The notes: generated from the letters alone by a model not told the origin. A stretch of 64,000 nucleotides of DNA from Rossellomorea sp. AcN35-11 (GCA_030388825.1 CP128835.1:2474001-2538000); one strand, 5' to 3'. Counted from the first letter of the stretch, positions 19,992-30,882 are shown. Made by a program: numbers and translations.

Positions 19992-20066
19992 ATCATCGCT
20001 ATTTCCATTCATCCCTTGTGAGAAACAAGGCATCCTCCCAAAAGGGTGCCTCAATCCCTCACTTGT

Positions 20067-21173
20067 TTATTTCACCTGCCCGGTATTGACCAGTTGCATC
20101 TTTATATCAAGGTTGATATCCAGTTCTGGATAAACATCATCCCAATTGATCTTCTTCCAATCCTCATAAGTCAGTTTGTTTCTAACGTAGCCTCCGATGC
20201 CTATCGGGTCCACTTTCAATTCTTTGGTCAGTGCGATCAACTCATTGGATTTTTTCATTAAATAGTCATTGATTTCTTTTTCCATTTTCTTCTGTGCTTT
20301 CTCTGAGTCTGTTTGTTCGTCTCTGGTATATTCAAGGACACTTCCTTCAAGCTCGATCGATATATCGATAGACGTTGGCTTATGGTCTTGTATCTTTACA
20401 TCCATTTTATACTTCGTTTTTTTGTAATCAAACATTAATTGATCAGGGAAGACATGCTCTTCATCAGGTGGAGCAATTTCAAAGCTGAATGTTCCTTTGG
20501 GTGTTTCTTTACGCAAGGCAAACAGTATACCTGAAAGAGTGGGTGAAAGATGATGAATATACTGGTCATCTTTAAAGAGTGCGTATCCATCAATCGCGAT
20601 ACTTTGTTCCCTTATTTTATAATAAGGCATGATGGGATCGATCCCATCATCATAATAATCTCTGATAAATTGATAGGTGTTATAGTTTACCTTTTCATTT
20701 TCACTATCCAATTTTTCTAGAAACGTACGCAAGTAAAGGGAGCTGTTTGTTCCTTCCGTTGGTTGATACTCCAACAACTCTCGGGCCGTTCCCTCTGCTA
20801 CGGCAAAATAGACCCTCGGTCCTAAGCTTGGGTCGCGCATATAAGTATCCAATATATTCTTGATTCCGACCTTTGCTAAATGTTCCCCAAACAATGATAC
20901 GGAAATCTGTCCACTGACAAATTTCATATTCGATCGGTGATTTAAACGAATTCTGGAATCCTTACTGGATTTTGCATTGACTGTCAGTATTTTGTTTTGA
21001 TATACCCCCTGCTTTGTAACATTAGGATAATTGACTGTAACCGTAAGAGGATGCTCCCTATCGTCAGAAAGGTCGTAGCCTACGGCATCCAGCATCGCCA
21101 GTTTATCAATTATGTTCTTCTCGCACCCTGAAAGAAAAAAAACAAGGGCAACCAGTCCATACATTAATTTCAT
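20067..21173 (-). CDS. gerC: Spore germination protein GerC-type lipoprotein
   Basis: C subunit of a GerA-family germinant receptor in the spore inner membrane. The 368-residue Ger(x)C protein has a lipoprotein signal (lipobox LSGC, Cys17) and the family features MLDAVGYDLSDD near the N-terminus and a C-terminal region from about 200 with WKKINWDDVYPELD. It overlaps the B-subunit gene by 4 nt (ATGA) and is the last gene of the tricistronic operon. Which paralogue (gerA, gerB or gerK type) cannot be told; the germinant is unknown. Confidence 0.9.
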   Translation of the reverse strand: MKLMYGLVALVFFLSGCEKNIIDKLAMLDAVGYDLSDDREHPLTVTVNYPNVTKQGVYQNKILTVNAKSSKDSRIRLNHRSNMKFVSGQISVSLFGEHLAKVGIKNILDTYMRDPSLGPRVYFAVAEGTARELLEYQPTEGTNSSLYLRTFLEKLDSENEKVNYNTYQFIRDYYDDGIDPIMPYYKIREQSIAIDGYALFKDDQYIHHLSPTLSGILFALRKETPKGTFSFEIAPPDEEHVFPDQLMFDYKKTKYKMDVKIQDHKPTSIDISIELEGSVLEYTRDEQTDSEKAQKKMEKEINDYLMKKSNELIALTKELKVDPIGIGGYVRNKLTYEDWKKINWDDVYPELDINLDIKMQLVNTGQVK

Positions 21174-22249
21174 AATGTCACCTTTTTCTGCTTAACCTTA
21201 TGGAGACCAATGAAAGCAATCAGCATAATCGGTAGTAGAATAGCAATTCCAATATCTAAATAAGTCAACCATTTCAGCCATTGATCCACTTCCCTGATAA
21301 TATCGGGAATGAATGAAATAAGTGTTCCAATCATCAGCAGGGAGAAACTGATGAAGTTGGATTTGAGTTTTGGAAATGAGTGTGAGATTAACTCTTTACT
21401 CGCCCATAAGTACATGACCACCGTGATTAAGACTTTTAAAGCGAAAAGAGTGAAAATCAGGTTTTCTACACGCTCAACAAATGGGAACTTCACATATTCA
21501 ATCAAGGTGATGACTGGATATAGATCATTGAGCAAGTATTCAAAGCTGAAGAATCCGTAACAGACAAAACTAACTGAAATGTAGATGAAGGACGTAATGG
21601 TATTTCCAAGGAATACTCCTTTTATAAAGTTTTTCTGTACGTAGGGAATGAGAAACAAACTTAATTCAAATCCGAGAAAAGCAGCAAAAACGTTTAATCC
21701 ACCATTTAGAAGATCTTTTTCCCCTTCCATTATAAATGTTGTCATTCGTGTGAAACTGAATTCAGAAAGGTGAAAAGTGAGTAGAAGCATCGTCCAAATG
21801 GTCAAGAAAAAAAGAAGTACATTTGCCTTTCCGATTTCATAAATACATCCTCTCAGTAAGAAAAAACTCAATAGGAAGAACATCCCTACAAAGATGATGG
21901 ATGGTGTATCCCTGAAAAACAACATTTTTAACATTAAGATATACTTTTTTGTCACTAATGTAGCCAGCAGGGTAAAAACCACGCTAATAAAAAGATAGAG
22001 AGGTACAAAGAGCCACTTTGGAAAAACATTCTCTATAATGATAAAAATGGACTGTCCTTTACCCCATTTATATACCAGCCCGATTGTTAGAATGTTGAGC
22101 ATGACGATTCCAACTAAAAAGAACAGTCCGATCCATCCGTTTGTGCCAAAGGCTTCTGCAGATAACCTGGGGATACTGAACAGAGTGACCCCTGATTGAA
22201 TCATGTATATGAGTAATGCAACTTGAAAGGGATGGAGTTTTTCCTTCAT
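21170..22249 (-). CDS. gerB: Spore germination protein GerB-type permease
   Basis: B subunit of the germinant receptor, an APC-superfamily membrane protein of 359 residues with about ten hydrophobic segments. The opening KLHPFQVALLIYMIQSGVTLFSIPRL and the middle GLNVFAAFLGFELSLFLIPYV are typical of GerAB/GerBB/GerKB proteins, where the ligand pocket lies. It sits 10 nt after the A gene and overlaps the C gene. Ligand specificity cannot be inferred. Confidence 0.92.
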   Translation of the reverse strand: MKEKLHPFQVALLIYMIQSGVTLFSIPRLSAEAFGTNGWIGLFFLVGIVMLNILTIGLVYKWGKGQSIFIIIENVFPKWLFVPLYLFISVVFTLLATLVTKKYILMLKMLFFRDTPSIIFVGMFFLLSFFLLRGCIYEIGKANVLLFFLTIWTMLLLTFHLSEFSFTRMTTFIMEGEKDLLNGGLNVFAAFLGFELSLFLIPYVQKNFIKGVFLGNTITSFIYISVSFVCYGFFSFEYLLNDLYPVITLIEYVKFPFVERVENLIFTLFALKVLITVVMYLWASKELISHSFPKLKSNFISFSLLMIGTLISFIPDIIREVDQWLKWLTYLDIGIAILLPIMLIAFIGLHKVKQKKVTL

Positions 22250-22259
22250 GAAGGATCGC

Positions 22260-23756
22260 CTACTTTTTCATCTTATTTATATCTTCATTACTAGTTCTCA
22301 CCTGTTCCGGGCGGTCCTTGATGAACATGAATGGGGCCCTGAATATAGTGTCCAGCCAATCATTGAAGAAGGTCGGAGAGAATGGAATCATATAGGGGGT
22401 CTTTAAGGATGTTAGGGAGGTCAAGTGTATGATTAATATCCCAAGCCCAAACACCAATCCCATATTTCCCCATAACCCTGCCAATATAATGAAAGAAAAT
22501 CGGACGATCCGAATCGACGCACTCATTACGTAGCTCGGTATGACAAAAGATGAGATTGCTGAAACAGCAACAGCAATGATCAATATATTACTCGTAATCC
22601 CCGCTTCCACTGCTGCCTGTCCTATGACGATTCCCCCTACGATCCCAATCGTTTGCCCAATTTTAGTAGGCAGCCGTGCACCAGCTTCTCTTAGAAGTTC
22701 GATGACCAATTCCAGAAAGATGGCTTCAAGCAAGGGAGGAAAGGGTACCTTGCTCCTGGATTCAATCAGGCTCGGCAGCAACTCCTGGGGAACCATTTCA
22801 TAATGGAAGGTGGTAATGGATACATAAAGGGCTGTTAAAGCAACCGTTATAACAAAAGCAAACATCCGCAATAATCGGATAAATGTGCCGGTTATCCACC
22901 TTTGACTGTAATCATCAACGGATTGGAAGAAATCAAAGAAGCTGACCGGTGCACAAAAGACATAAGGACTTCCATCTACAATTCCGACAATTCTGCCTCC
23001 CAGTAGTTTAGACGCCGCCACGTCCGGCCTTTCAGTCGTGAAAAATTGAGGAAAGGGAGAGAGTGGTTGATCATCAATCATTTGCACAAGGATGTTCGTA
23101 TCAAGAATATCTCTGTACTCAATATCCTCAATGCGGTCCTTTAAGAGCTTCAACTCCTCTTCTGGCGCAATATCTTCAAGATACATCAACGTTATAGGTG
23201 TTTTGGTGATTTCACCGGCGCTCAAGCTGACGGCTTTTAAGTGAGAACTTTTCACTCTTTTCCGAATAAGTGATATATTCACATCCGTAGATTCAATAAA
23301 TGCCTCGTGGGGCCCTAAAATGATGGACTCGGTTTCAGATTCATCAATATTCCGCATTTCCCCGCCATTAGCTTTTAAAGAAAAAACCCGGTTTTCAAAA
23401 CGAAGGACAACATCTCCATTTAGAACGGAAATCACGGCTTGTTTATTTGAAGAAACTTCTGTTAATTGCGAGGACTCTATTTCACGATGCACCTCACACG
23501 TTTCTCCTTTATTTAACCAATTCAATAATTCTTCTTTTATGATTTGCTTATCTACAAGGTTGTCGAAATAGATGAATTCGATCCCCTTGTCCTTAAAGTG
23601 GCGATGTTGAATATCCGCACAGTCCTTAAACTGTGCAAAAATATGTTTGAAATCCAGTGGATGGTTATCTAGTTCCGGTGGAGAGACTGGATGCCTGTTT
23701 TGAGCGGGTTTTTCATCTTTCACTATAAGATTCTTTATGAACGATCGTAATGGCAT
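22260..23756 (-). CDS. gerA: Spore germination protein GerA-type subunit
   Basis: A subunit of the germinant receptor, 498 residues. An N-terminal cytosolic domain (to about residue 280) is followed by the conserved segment GRIVGIVDGSPYVFCAPVSF and five or so membrane helices including the family motif VPFPPLLEAIFLELVIELLREAG and GQTIGIVGGIVIGQAAVEAG. The second of two close ATGs is chosen because it lies 6 nt after TGAGGA, whereas the first touches it. Order A-B-C is classic. I could not identify a convincing sigma-G promoter upstream. Confidence 0.93.
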   Translation of the reverse strand: MPLRSFIKNLIVKDEKPAQNRHPVSPPELDNHPLDFKHIFAQFKDCADIQHRHFKDKGIEFIYFDNLVDKQIIKEELLNWLNKGETCEVHREIESSQLTEVSSNKQAVISVLNGDVVLRFENRVFSLKANGGEMRNIDESETESIILGPHEAFIESTDVNISLIRKRVKSSHLKAVSLSAGEITKTPITLMYLEDIAPEEELKLLKDRIEDIEYRDILDTNILVQMIDDQPLSPFPQFFTTERPDVAASKLLGGRIVGIVDGSPYVFCAPVSFFDFFQSVDDYSQRWITGTFIRLLRMFAFVITVALTALYVSITTFHYEMVPQELLPSLIESRSKVPFPPLLEAIFLELVIELLREAGARLPTKIGQTIGIVGGIVIGQAAVEAGITSNILIIAVAVSAISSFVIPSYVMSASIRIVRFSFIILAGLWGNMGLVFGLGILIIHLTSLTSLKTPYMIPFSPTFFNDWLDTIFRAPFMFIKDRPEQVRTSNEDINKMKK

Positions 23757-23875
23757 GGTCATTCCTCATTTAATAACAGTTGGTGGTATTTTTTCCAAAG
23801 CAGACATAATTATTCTTGGCATGATGGCTTCCTTTCCTTAATAAAGTTAAGTAGAAGCAGAAAGGGGTAGATTCT

Positions 23876-24712
23876 ATGGGATTTGAAGAAATTACACCCT
23901 GGCAGGAGCATGAATTTTGGTTGGGGATATTAAAAGACCATGCCTATTTTATCCGTGATTACTTAAGCCCTGCTGAAGTCAAATGGGTGAATCAGGCTGA
24001 ATATTATATCGAGTGGTTTGGAAACGTCGAGGAGGAAATGGTGAAAATCCCAAGGGATCTTCCTCCTTCAGCTCCTGAAATGATTCAGCTTTCAGAATGG
24101 GCACAGGATGTTTCCTACCAATATTATTCCTTCGAAGGTCATCTCCTGCATTTAAGACTATACAATCAGGTGAATTTAAATTTGTCTCCGAGCTATATGA
24201 ATGGAACGTTGACAGAAAACCGGGAGTATTTACGAATATTAAAAAGTTATACGAAAGGAAAGGAGTATCAGGCCCTTTCCCTTGTGAATTTAATGGATAT
24301 GTGGCTTGATGACCAACGGGGACACGCAACCCTTCTGGTTGATACGTTGGACAGTGCAGAAATTGACCTGATTGAAAAGGGGAACGCCCTGATGGTCCAA
24401 TTTTCTCAGTTCATGGTGAAAAATGATATGTTCAAAGGATATTTAAACTTTACACAGCCCGGTTTCCCTGCCCAAATCCGATTTGCAGAAGATGTTTCAG
24501 TACAGGTTGTTGCATTTACCAAGCTGGTAGAGGAAGTATTGCAAATGTATGTGAAAGATGAGGTTTTGAATAATACCACACTCCGTTTTCTTGAGCATCA
24601 CTTCCCTGAAGCCTGTTATTTCATGAAGAAGCTTTCATATTATGCTCCAGGGATTCACTATCCTGACTGTAAGCTGACTAAACCTACATTACGGAATGAC
24701 GAAGATGCTTGA
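23876..24712 (+). CDS. DUF2935 family protein
   Basis: 278-residue soluble protein of the DUF2935 type, made of two similar four-helix halves that look ferritin- or hemerythrin-like: WQEHEFWLGILKDHAYFIRDYLSP near the N-terminus, and HHFPEACYFMKKL plus PDCKLTKP at the C-terminus. His and Glu residues in the helices suggest metal binding. Function is not established. ATG follows AGAAAGGGG. Divergent from the germination operon. Confidence 0.72.
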   Translation: MGFEEITPWQEHEFWLGILKDHAYFIRDYLSPAEVKWVNQAEYYIEWFGNVEEEMVKIPRDLPPSAPEMIQLSEWAQDVSYQYYSFEGHLLHLRLYNQVNLNLSPSYMNGTLTENREYLRILKSYTKGKEYQALSLVNLMDMWLDDQRGHATLLVDTLDSAEIDLIEKGNALMVQFSQFMVKNDMFKGYLNFTQPGFPAQIRFAEDVSVQVVAFTKLVEEVLQMYVKDEVLNNTTLRFLEHHFPEACYFMKKLSYYAPGIHYPDCKLTKPTLRNDEDA

Positions 24713-24872
24713 GGTTTATCTTCAAGCTTTTTAGATCTGAAGGGAGTATAGCATTGCCTGTGTACCCACTCAATCAAGTGGGGATTGTACAATGGAAAGT
24801 AGAAGGATAGGCAAAAAAATATAGGGAAACGAACCTTTTTCCAGATGAGGATTCGCTCTCTAATACCAAAAC

Positions 24873-24906
24873 AAAAAGCGACTCCTATAAACTAGGGAGT
24901 CGCTTT
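24873..24906. terminator. Terminator of the cyclase/zwf transcript
   Basis: AAAGCGACTCC pairs with GGAGTCGCTTT around 10 nt; on the minus strand it is followed by TTTTTGTTTT. Confidence 0.85.
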
Positions 24907-24913
24907 CAAATTA

Positions 24914-25535
24914 CTAACCGATGAGTTCATCAAATAATAGTACACGTGCCGGCGATGCGTCTGTGTTCTCGATCTTCAGCGGGGCTGCCACCATGAAGTA
25001 TGGTCCTGCTTCAATATCCTTTAATTGAAGTCCTTCCATGATGATGACGCCGCTTCCCATTAAACTCCGGTGTGTAGGATGACCTTCCTGGGCTCTTTCG
25101 ATACCAAGTGAATCGATCCCGACTCCGGCGATCTTCTTTTCGGCAAGATGAGTCTGCTGCATCTTCTGCCACATAGATGAATTCAAAATTGAACTCAGTG
25201 TCCCATGAATTCTTCGTTTTAAGAAGGATGAAATCATTTTCTTCAATTTCCAAGCCTTCTATATCTTTCAGAGTTATTTTTTCATCGGCTCCTGTCAAAT
25301 CGAGTACTTTAACAGGGCGAACAAGTTGTTCGATGCCGATGGTTTCAATGGTTTCACCATCATTAATCATGTGAAGGGGGGCATCGACATGTGTTCCTGT
25401 ATGAACATCCATTGAGATGCGGGATTCGGTTACATGGCCATTTGTATTCGTCTCGATCGTTGGTTGTTTTTCAGGCTTATTTTTATAAACTGGCATTCCA
25501 TTAAAGATTGGGGCTGTCACATCATATATTTTCAT
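24914..25535 (-). CDS. Cyclase-family (kynurenine formamidase-like) hydrolase, frameshifted
   Basis: Metal-dependent amidohydrolase-like 'putative cyclase' family (PF04199). The N-terminal part shows YDVTAPIFNGMPVYKNKPEKQ and the metal motif MDVHTGTHVDAPLHM (H-x-G-T-H-x-D-A-P-x-H). The C-terminal part, in another frame, has GVGIDSLGIER and HRSLMGSGVIIMEGLQL. One base seems surplus near 25152, not in a homopolymer; removing it gives V-A-E-D-A-A-D-H-L-A-E-K and about 206 residues. ATG follows AAGGAAGG. It lies 16 nt beyond zwf and probably shares its transcript. Reaction unknown. Confidence 0.8.
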
Positions 25536-25551
25536 TGTTAGCACACCTTCC

Positions 25552-27061
25552 TTAGCATTGATCTACGTCCAGGTTCTCAATTGGCCACCAGGAGAAGCCG
25601 TCTTTGGCAAGCAGGCTGTCGGCGGCTTGCGGACCCATTGATCCTGCTTCATAGTTCGGGAACTCACCGTCCCGTGTATGCTCCCATACTTCGGAAATCT
25701 TATCGACGAATGCCCAGGACAGCTTCACTTCATCCCAGTGAGTGAAATTGGTTGCATCTCCGCGCAGACAGTCGAATAATAACTTTTCGTAGGCTTCTGG
25801 AGTGTTCATTCCATCGATACTGTTGTTGGCAAAGTTCAACTTTACTGGCGTCGTTTCGATGCTCTCACCGGATTTCTTCACATTGAGGTGAAGGGTGATT
25901 CCTTCTTCAGGCTGGATGTGGATCACCAATAAATTCGGGGCCATCGGCTTATCCGGGTTATAGTACAGATTCATCGGAATATCCTTGAATTGGATGACGA
26001 TTTTCGTTGACTTTGTTTCCATTCTCTTTCCAGTCCGGATATAGAATGGAACCCCTGCCCAACGGAAGTTATCTATCACCAATTTCCCTGCCACATACGT
26101 TTCCGTATTGGATTGATCGTCCACATTTTCAGCTTCACGGTAGCCCGGTACATCCTGTTGACCAACCATCCCGGGACCATATTGGCCACGAACGAAATAA
26201 TCTTTCACTTCATCTTTTTCAAGAGGGCGAAGTGATCGTAATACACGGACCTTTTCACTTCGGATTTCGTCAGTCGTCAATTTAATTGGTGGTTCCATGG
26301 CCAGTAATGCGACCATTTGTAGCAGATGGTTCTGGACCATATCACGGAGAGCCCCACTCTTTTCATAGTAACGTCCCCGGTCTTCAACACCCAGCTCTTC
26401 AGAGGAAGTGACCTGGATGTTTGAGATGTAGCGGTTGTTCCACAGTGGTTCGAACATGGCATTGGCAAAACGGATGACTTCGATGTTTTGAACCATTTCT
26501 TTCCCAAGATAGTGATCGATTCGGTAAATCTGGTCTTCAGAGAACGACTCACGGATTTGGCTGTTCAGTTTTTCGGCCGAAGGAAGATCGTGACCAAATG
26601 GCTTTTCAATGACCAGTCTCTGGAATCCGTTCGTATCGGTTACACCTTGATCCTTCAGTTGTTGTGTAATCGTACCGAAGAACTCAGGAGCCATGGCCAG
26701 ATAGAAAATGCGGTTCCCTTCCAGGTCATATGTTTCATCCAGTTCGTCTGATAGGTTTTTCAGCGCTTTATATGACTCGCTGTTTGATACATCATTCGGT
26801 TGATAGTAGAAATGAGAGACAAACTCATCAATGTTTTCGTTGCTGCCTAACGCATTATGTACCGATGTTTTGACGTGTTCTTGAAACTCTTCATTGGACC
26901 ATTCCCGTCGCGCCACTCCGACAACGGCAAAGCGCTTCGAAATCTTCCCTTTTACGGAATAAATGATAAAGAGATGGATAGAGTTTTCTTTTGGCTAAAT
27001 CACCAGTCGCTCCAAAAATCGTAATGAGAGATGCTGGTGTTGTTGATTTATTCAATGTCAT
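25552..27061 (-). CDS. zwf: Glucose-6-phosphate 1-dehydrogenase, frameshifted near the N-terminus
   Basis: First enzyme of the oxidative pentose phosphate pathway. The main frame contains the substrate motif [13 protein letters not shown] and the C-terminal [14 protein letters not shown]. The NADP-binding start ([23 protein letters not shown]) lies in another frame, upstream of a four-T run at 26950-26953 on the plus strand where three are expected. Starting at the continuous frame alone would lose about 50 residues and the Rossmann motif. Restored length is about 502 residues. GAGGT precedes the ATG closely, so a TTG two codons later is possible. gndA encodes the next oxidative enzyme. Confidence 0.93.
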
Positions 27062-27131
27062 GACCTCACTTTATCTTGTTGCTAGCTATTTACCCTGTGT
27101 CTTCTTATTTAATAACCTATACAATTACTTA

Positions 27132-27160
27132 ATTTTAAAGATTAGTGGTGGATTTAGCAA
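27132..27160 (-). promoter_or_regulatory. Candidate sigma-A promoter for zwf
   Basis: On the minus strand, TTGCTA, 17-nt spacer and TAAAAT, about 70 nt before the zwf start. Confidence 0.5.
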
Positions 27161-27193
27161 CTTATATGCTGATGACTTTTCACCTTGAAAATA

Positions 27194-27207
27194 TGAAAGC
27201 GTTTTAC
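27194..27207 (+). promoter_or_regulatory. cre-like site between zwf and rnz
   Basis: TGAAAGCGTTTTAC matches the cre consensus at 12 of 14 positions, with both mismatches at the 3' end. It lies in the 308-nt divergent region, upstream of the zwf promoter. Confidence 0.35.
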
Positions 27208-27369
27208 CGGGAATCTCTACCTCATTATGGTGGCTTTATTTTTCATTCTTATAACTCATTTGTGCATCACCTGCATTCAACGGGCAACAAAAACGAAGGG
27301 ATGAAAAGGTAAAGAAGGATTGAATGTGCTAAAATAAAGGCAGTATGGCTCATTTTGGGAGTGAACAAG

Positions 27370-28296
27370 TTGGAATTATTATTTTTAGGAACAGGGGCAG
27401 GGGTACCTGCTAAACTGAGGAATGTAACCAGTATTGCGTTGAAGTTATTGGAAGAACGTGGTGCTGTCTGGCTTTTTGACTGTGGAGAGGCGACACAGCA
27501 TCAAATTTTACATACGAGCTTGAAGCCGAGACGGATTGAAAAGATTTTTATCACCCACTTACATGGTGATCATATATACGGGTTGCCGGGATTGTTGGGG
27601 AGCCGATCCTTCCAGGGGGGAGAGTCGAAGCTGACGGTATACGGTCCAAGAGGAATTAAAGAATACATCGAAGTTTCCCTGTCTGTCAGCCGTACTCACC
27701 TCCAGTATACCTTGGAAGTCATGGAGATTGAAGAAGGCATCGTTTATGAAGACGAAGGATTCATGGTGGAAGCCAGGGAACTTGATCATGCTGTACCAAC
27801 CTTCGGGTACCGTGTTGTGGAAAAAGACAAACCAGGTGCTCTTCAAGTCGATGAATTGCAGAAAAGGGGCATTCAACCAGGTCCACTTTACAAGAAGCTG
27901 AAATCAGGCGAAACGGTTCAGCTGGAAGACGGATCAGAGGTCAGGGGATCTGATTTTCTCGGACCTTCGATTCCTGGCCGGGTTGTCACGATTCTCGGGG
28001 ACACGAGGATGTGCTCGAATGCAGTGAACCTTGGCAGATCGGCAGATGTACTCGTCCATGAAGCGACCTTTAACGAAGATCAAGAGGAAATGGCCCGTGA
28101 ATATTACCATTCCACGACAAGGCAAGCAGGAGAGACCGCGCAGGCAGCCCAGGCCGAGAGACTCTTTTTGACCCACATTTCCTCACGATATGCGAAAGAA
28201 TCCTGGGAAGAACTCGAGAGGGAAGCAAGGAGCGTTTTTGCAGAAACGTATATAGCAAGGGACTTTCTCGAGTATGTGATCCCATTAAAAAAGTAG
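27370..28296 (+). CDS. rnz: Ribonuclease Z
   Basis: tRNA 3'-processing endonuclease of the metallo-beta-lactamase fold, 308 residues. The zinc motif [16 protein letters not shown] is followed by the substrate-arm region and by GDTRMCSNA and THISSRYA. The chosen start is the TTG 6 nt after GGGAGTG, giving the usual [15 protein letters not shown] beginning and family length. An upstream TTG and GTG in frame would add three or five residues without support. Orthologue yqjK. Divergent from zwf. Confidence 0.95.
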   Translation: MELLFLGTGAGVPAKLRNVTSIALKLLEERGAVWLFDCGEATQHQILHTSLKPRRIEKIFITHLHGDHIYGLPGLLGSRSFQGGESKLTVYGPRGIKEYIEVSLSVSRTHLQYTLEVMEIEEGIVYEDEGFMVEARELDHAVPTFGYRVVEKDKPGALQVDELQKRGIQPGPLYKKLKSGETVQLEDGSEVRGSDFLGPSIPGRVVTILGDTRMCSNAVNLGRSADVLVHEATFNEDQEEMAREYYHSTTRQAGETAQAAQAERLFLTHISSRYAKESWEELEREARSVFAETYIARDFLEYVIPLKK

Positions 28297-28309
28297 GGTG
28301 GGGAAAGAG

Positions 28310-28898
28310 ATGAAGACGATTTATGTCATACGTCATGCGAAAGCAAAAGGGCAGCCGTTTCATGCACCTTTAACGGAAGACGGGAAACAGCAAGCCCTTG
28401 AATTGGCTGACTTCCTGGGGAAGAGGTCGATCGAAGCGGTTTATTCCAGCCCGTTTGTAAGGGCCCTTGAAACGATAGGCCCATTTGCCAAGCAGTCTGG
28501 ATTATTGATTCAGGAAGATGAACGATTGGGAGAACGAGTGTTAAGTGACCGAGATCTTCCTGATTGGATGGATAGGTTAAAGGAAAGCTTTGAAGATTTC
28601 TCCCTTGCGTTACCCGGCGGAGAGTCAAACGGCCAGGCAATGGAGAGAGCCAATGCTTTTATAGAAGACATTCTGAAAAAAAGAAGAAGACCATGTGGTG
28701 TGCGTAAGTCATGGGAATTTATCAACACTCCTTCTAAGATTGTTTGATGAGAAATTTGGATACGATGAATTGTTTGCTCTGTCAAATCCTGATGTATATG
28801 AGGTGATAGTCGAAGATGAGGGGGCGGCTGTTCGACGGATATGGGTACAGGAAGAAGAACAGATAAGGGGGATTCAGGTTGAAAGCAATCACGTTTGA
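28310..28898 (+). CDS. Histidine phosphatase (phosphoglycerate-mutase-like), frameshifted
   Basis: Branch-1 histidine phosphatase. The phospho-accepting RH motif is VIRHAKAKG (His9), followed by LTEDGKQQA, VYSSPFVRALET with its Arg, and the second catalytic His in VCVSHGNL in a shifted frame. The A7 run 28676-28682 should be six (L-K-K-E-E-D-H-V-V-C-V-S-H). Repaired length is about 195 residues. ATG follows GGTGGGG, 13 nt after rnz. Substrate unknown; small cobalamin or phosphoglycerate-like phosphatases belong to this family. Confidence 0.82.
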
Positions 28899-29638
28899 CC
28901 ATATATTTTATCAGGGACATGTCGTTACAGAGAATGATTTGTATGAACATATTCACTTCCCTGAGATGTTAACGAGGTATGACAGTAATTTTCTTGAATT
29001 CAAAAAACAGCCTTCCCTGGCTGAGTTTATGGAGGCGGCTCACTTTTTAAGAAGATTTCATCAGGCAAGGGGTCAGAAGCATGTGAAGTTCTATTTCCCC
29101 CCAGGACAGTAAACCTTCAGAGGAATGGATGAACTACTTTAAACAGGAAGGGTATGACGCTGGCTTTAATGAGCTGTACAGCATACGACCAAGTCAGTTT
29201 CCTTCGGTAGAAGCTAATCCAGATATTGAAGTGAAAGAAGTGAAAGAAGCTGAACTTGCGGCCTACCTTTCATTTCAATATGACCAGGATCTGGAATATG
29301 GAACTCTGTTTGCAGATCAAAAGGTCGATCAGCATAAGCGGAATTTCCTGGATCCGCGTTTCGCTCAGGTCCTTGCTTACTATAAGGGGGTGCCTGCAGG
29401 ATCTGTGGATGTCATCATTGAGGACGATACGGCGGAAATAGATGGTCTCATGGTTCATGAGTCGTTTCAGAAAAAGGGGATCGGCAGCAGACTGCAAGCG
29501 TTTGTCATGAAAAAATTCCCGGATAAAACCGTGATTCTCGTTGCGGACGGGGAAGACACTCCGAGGTTGATGTATCAAAAACAAAACTATTGTTATCAAG
29601 GTTTTAGATATGAAGTACAGAAGGTGTTTGAGGATTAA
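28879..29638 (+). CDS. GNAT-family acetyltransferase, frameshifted
   Basis: About 252 residues after repair. The C-terminal half is a GNAT domain with EIDGLMVHESFQKKGIGSRLQAFVMKK (Q-K-K-G-I-G pyrophosphate loop); the N-terminal half (DLYEHIHFPEMLTRYDSNF, KFYFPQDSKPSEEW once repaired) resembles the DUF5613-like extension seen in some Bacillus two-part acetyltransferases, which is a tentative comparison. The break is the C6 run 29097-29102 (five expected). TTG start follows AAGGGGG and overlaps the phosphatase gene by 20 nt, so they form an operon with rnz. Confidence 0.8.
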
Positions 29639-29717
29639 ATTCATTTGTCGCCGGGCTGAAAGGTACAACCAGTGAGAATGGGATCGTTGAATCATTTACA
29701 GAGCAGTCGAGGGTATC

Positions 29718-29759
29718 AAAAAAGAGTGTGAATGGCTTCAGGCCATTCACACTCTTTTT
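29718..29759. terminator. Bidirectional terminator between the GNAT gene and namA
   Basis: AAAAAAGAGTGTGAATGGC pairs with GCCATTCACACTCTTTTT around five bases; T tracts exist on both strands. Confidence 0.92.
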
Positions 29760-29767
29760 GATCACGA

Positions 29768-30784
29768 TCACCAGCCTCGCCCGTACTGCTTAGGCGCTTC
29801 TATCTCTACACCCAATTCGTGTGCAGCCGTTCTTGGCCAGTATGGATCGCGCAGCAATTCCCGGGCAAGTAAAACAAGATCAGCCCGTTCATTCTGAAGG
29901 ATTTCTTCTGCCTGGATGCCTGTTGTAATAAGGCCCACTGCTCCTGTATGGATATCAGCTCCGTGTTTGATCGTCTCGGCAAGCTTCACCTGATATCCAG
30001 GGAAAACAGGGATTCTTGCAGGAACCACGGCACCGGAGCTTACGTCGATGAGATCGACTCCCTGTTCCTTCATCCACCGGGCGAAGACTACGTAGTCATC
30101 AACGTCAAGGCCTTCTTCGTTATAATCCCTGGCGGAAACGCGAACAAATAGAGGTCCGTCCCAAACCTGGTGAATGCCGTCGATGATTTCACGGAGGAAG
30201 CGGTAGCGGTTTTCTGCAGATCCCCCGTATTCATCCGTACGTTTATTGGATAGTGGAGACAGAAATTCGTTGATGAGATAGCCGTGGGCCCCGTGAATCT
30301 CGATCACATCAAAGCCTGCTTTCCTTGCTCTTTCTGCTCCTTGGATGAATGCTGTAATCGTTTGTTGAATGTCATTCTTCGTCATTTCAAGAGGGATCTT
30401 CATATCATCGTTGAAGGGGATGGCAGATGGAGCGAGAATATCACCTTCGAGTACCGCTTTTCTTCCTGCGTGAGCGAGTTGGATCCCGGTCTTTGCACCT
30501 TGTTCCTTGATCAATCCCACTAACTCTTTTAAACCTTCAATCTGTTCATCGTCCCAAATGCCCAGATCCTGTGGGGAAATTCTTCCCTGGGGAGTGACAG
30601 CGGTAGCCTCCTGTATGATGAGTCCCACTCCTCCGACAGCACGGCTCGTATAGTGAGTGCGATGCCAGTTTTCTACTTTTCCATCTTCATTATGAGAAGA
30701 GTACATGCACATAGGTGCCATGACGATTCTATTCTTCAGTTCGACATTCCTGAGATTATATGGTTCAAATAGTTTAGCGTTCAA
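29768..30784 (-). CDS. namA: NADPH dehydrogenase NamA (old yellow enzyme)
   Basis: FMN-dependent ene-reductase of the YqjM class, 338 residues, reducing alpha,beta-unsaturated carbonyls and linked to oxidative stress. It has [11 protein letters not shown] (the redox-tuning Cys of the YqjM group), [10 protein letters not shown], the paired His in [20 protein letters not shown], and the C-terminal YGRGW whose Arg reaches the partner active site. The start is TTG, preceded by GGAAGGTGATC. Length and ends match B. subtilis YqjM closely. Confidence 0.95.
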   Translation of the reverse strand: MNAKLFEPYNLRNVELKNRIVMAPMCMYSSHNEDGKVENWHRTHYTSRAVGGVGLIIQEATAVTPQGRISPQDLGIWDDEQIEGLKELVGLIKEQGAKTGIQLAHAGRKAVLEGDILAPSAIPFNDDMKIPLEMTKNDIQQTITAFIQGAERARKAGFDVIEIHGAHGYLINEFLSPLSNKRTDEYGGSAENRYRFLREIIDGIHQVWDGPLFVRVSARDYNEEGLDVDDYVVFARWMKEQGVDLIDVSSGAVVPARIPVFPGYQVKLAETIKHGADIHTGAVGLITTGIQAEEILQNERADLVLLARELLRDPYWPRTAAHELGVEIEAPKQYGRGW

Positions 30785-30882
30785 CTTTGATCACCTTCCA
30801 TGACATGATAGTTGTTTCGGGTCACTAAATAGTGCTTATAGGAATTATATCAACACTCATTTTATTCAGAAAGAAATGTGCC

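Noticed and set aside
23763..23875. Sigma-G promoter for the germination operon
   Set aside because: Expected by biology, but I could not find matching -35 and -10 elements in the gap.
26991..27188. Plus-strand 65-codon frame over the zwf 5' end
   Set aside because: It is antisense to the zwf start and promoter and has no site or family.
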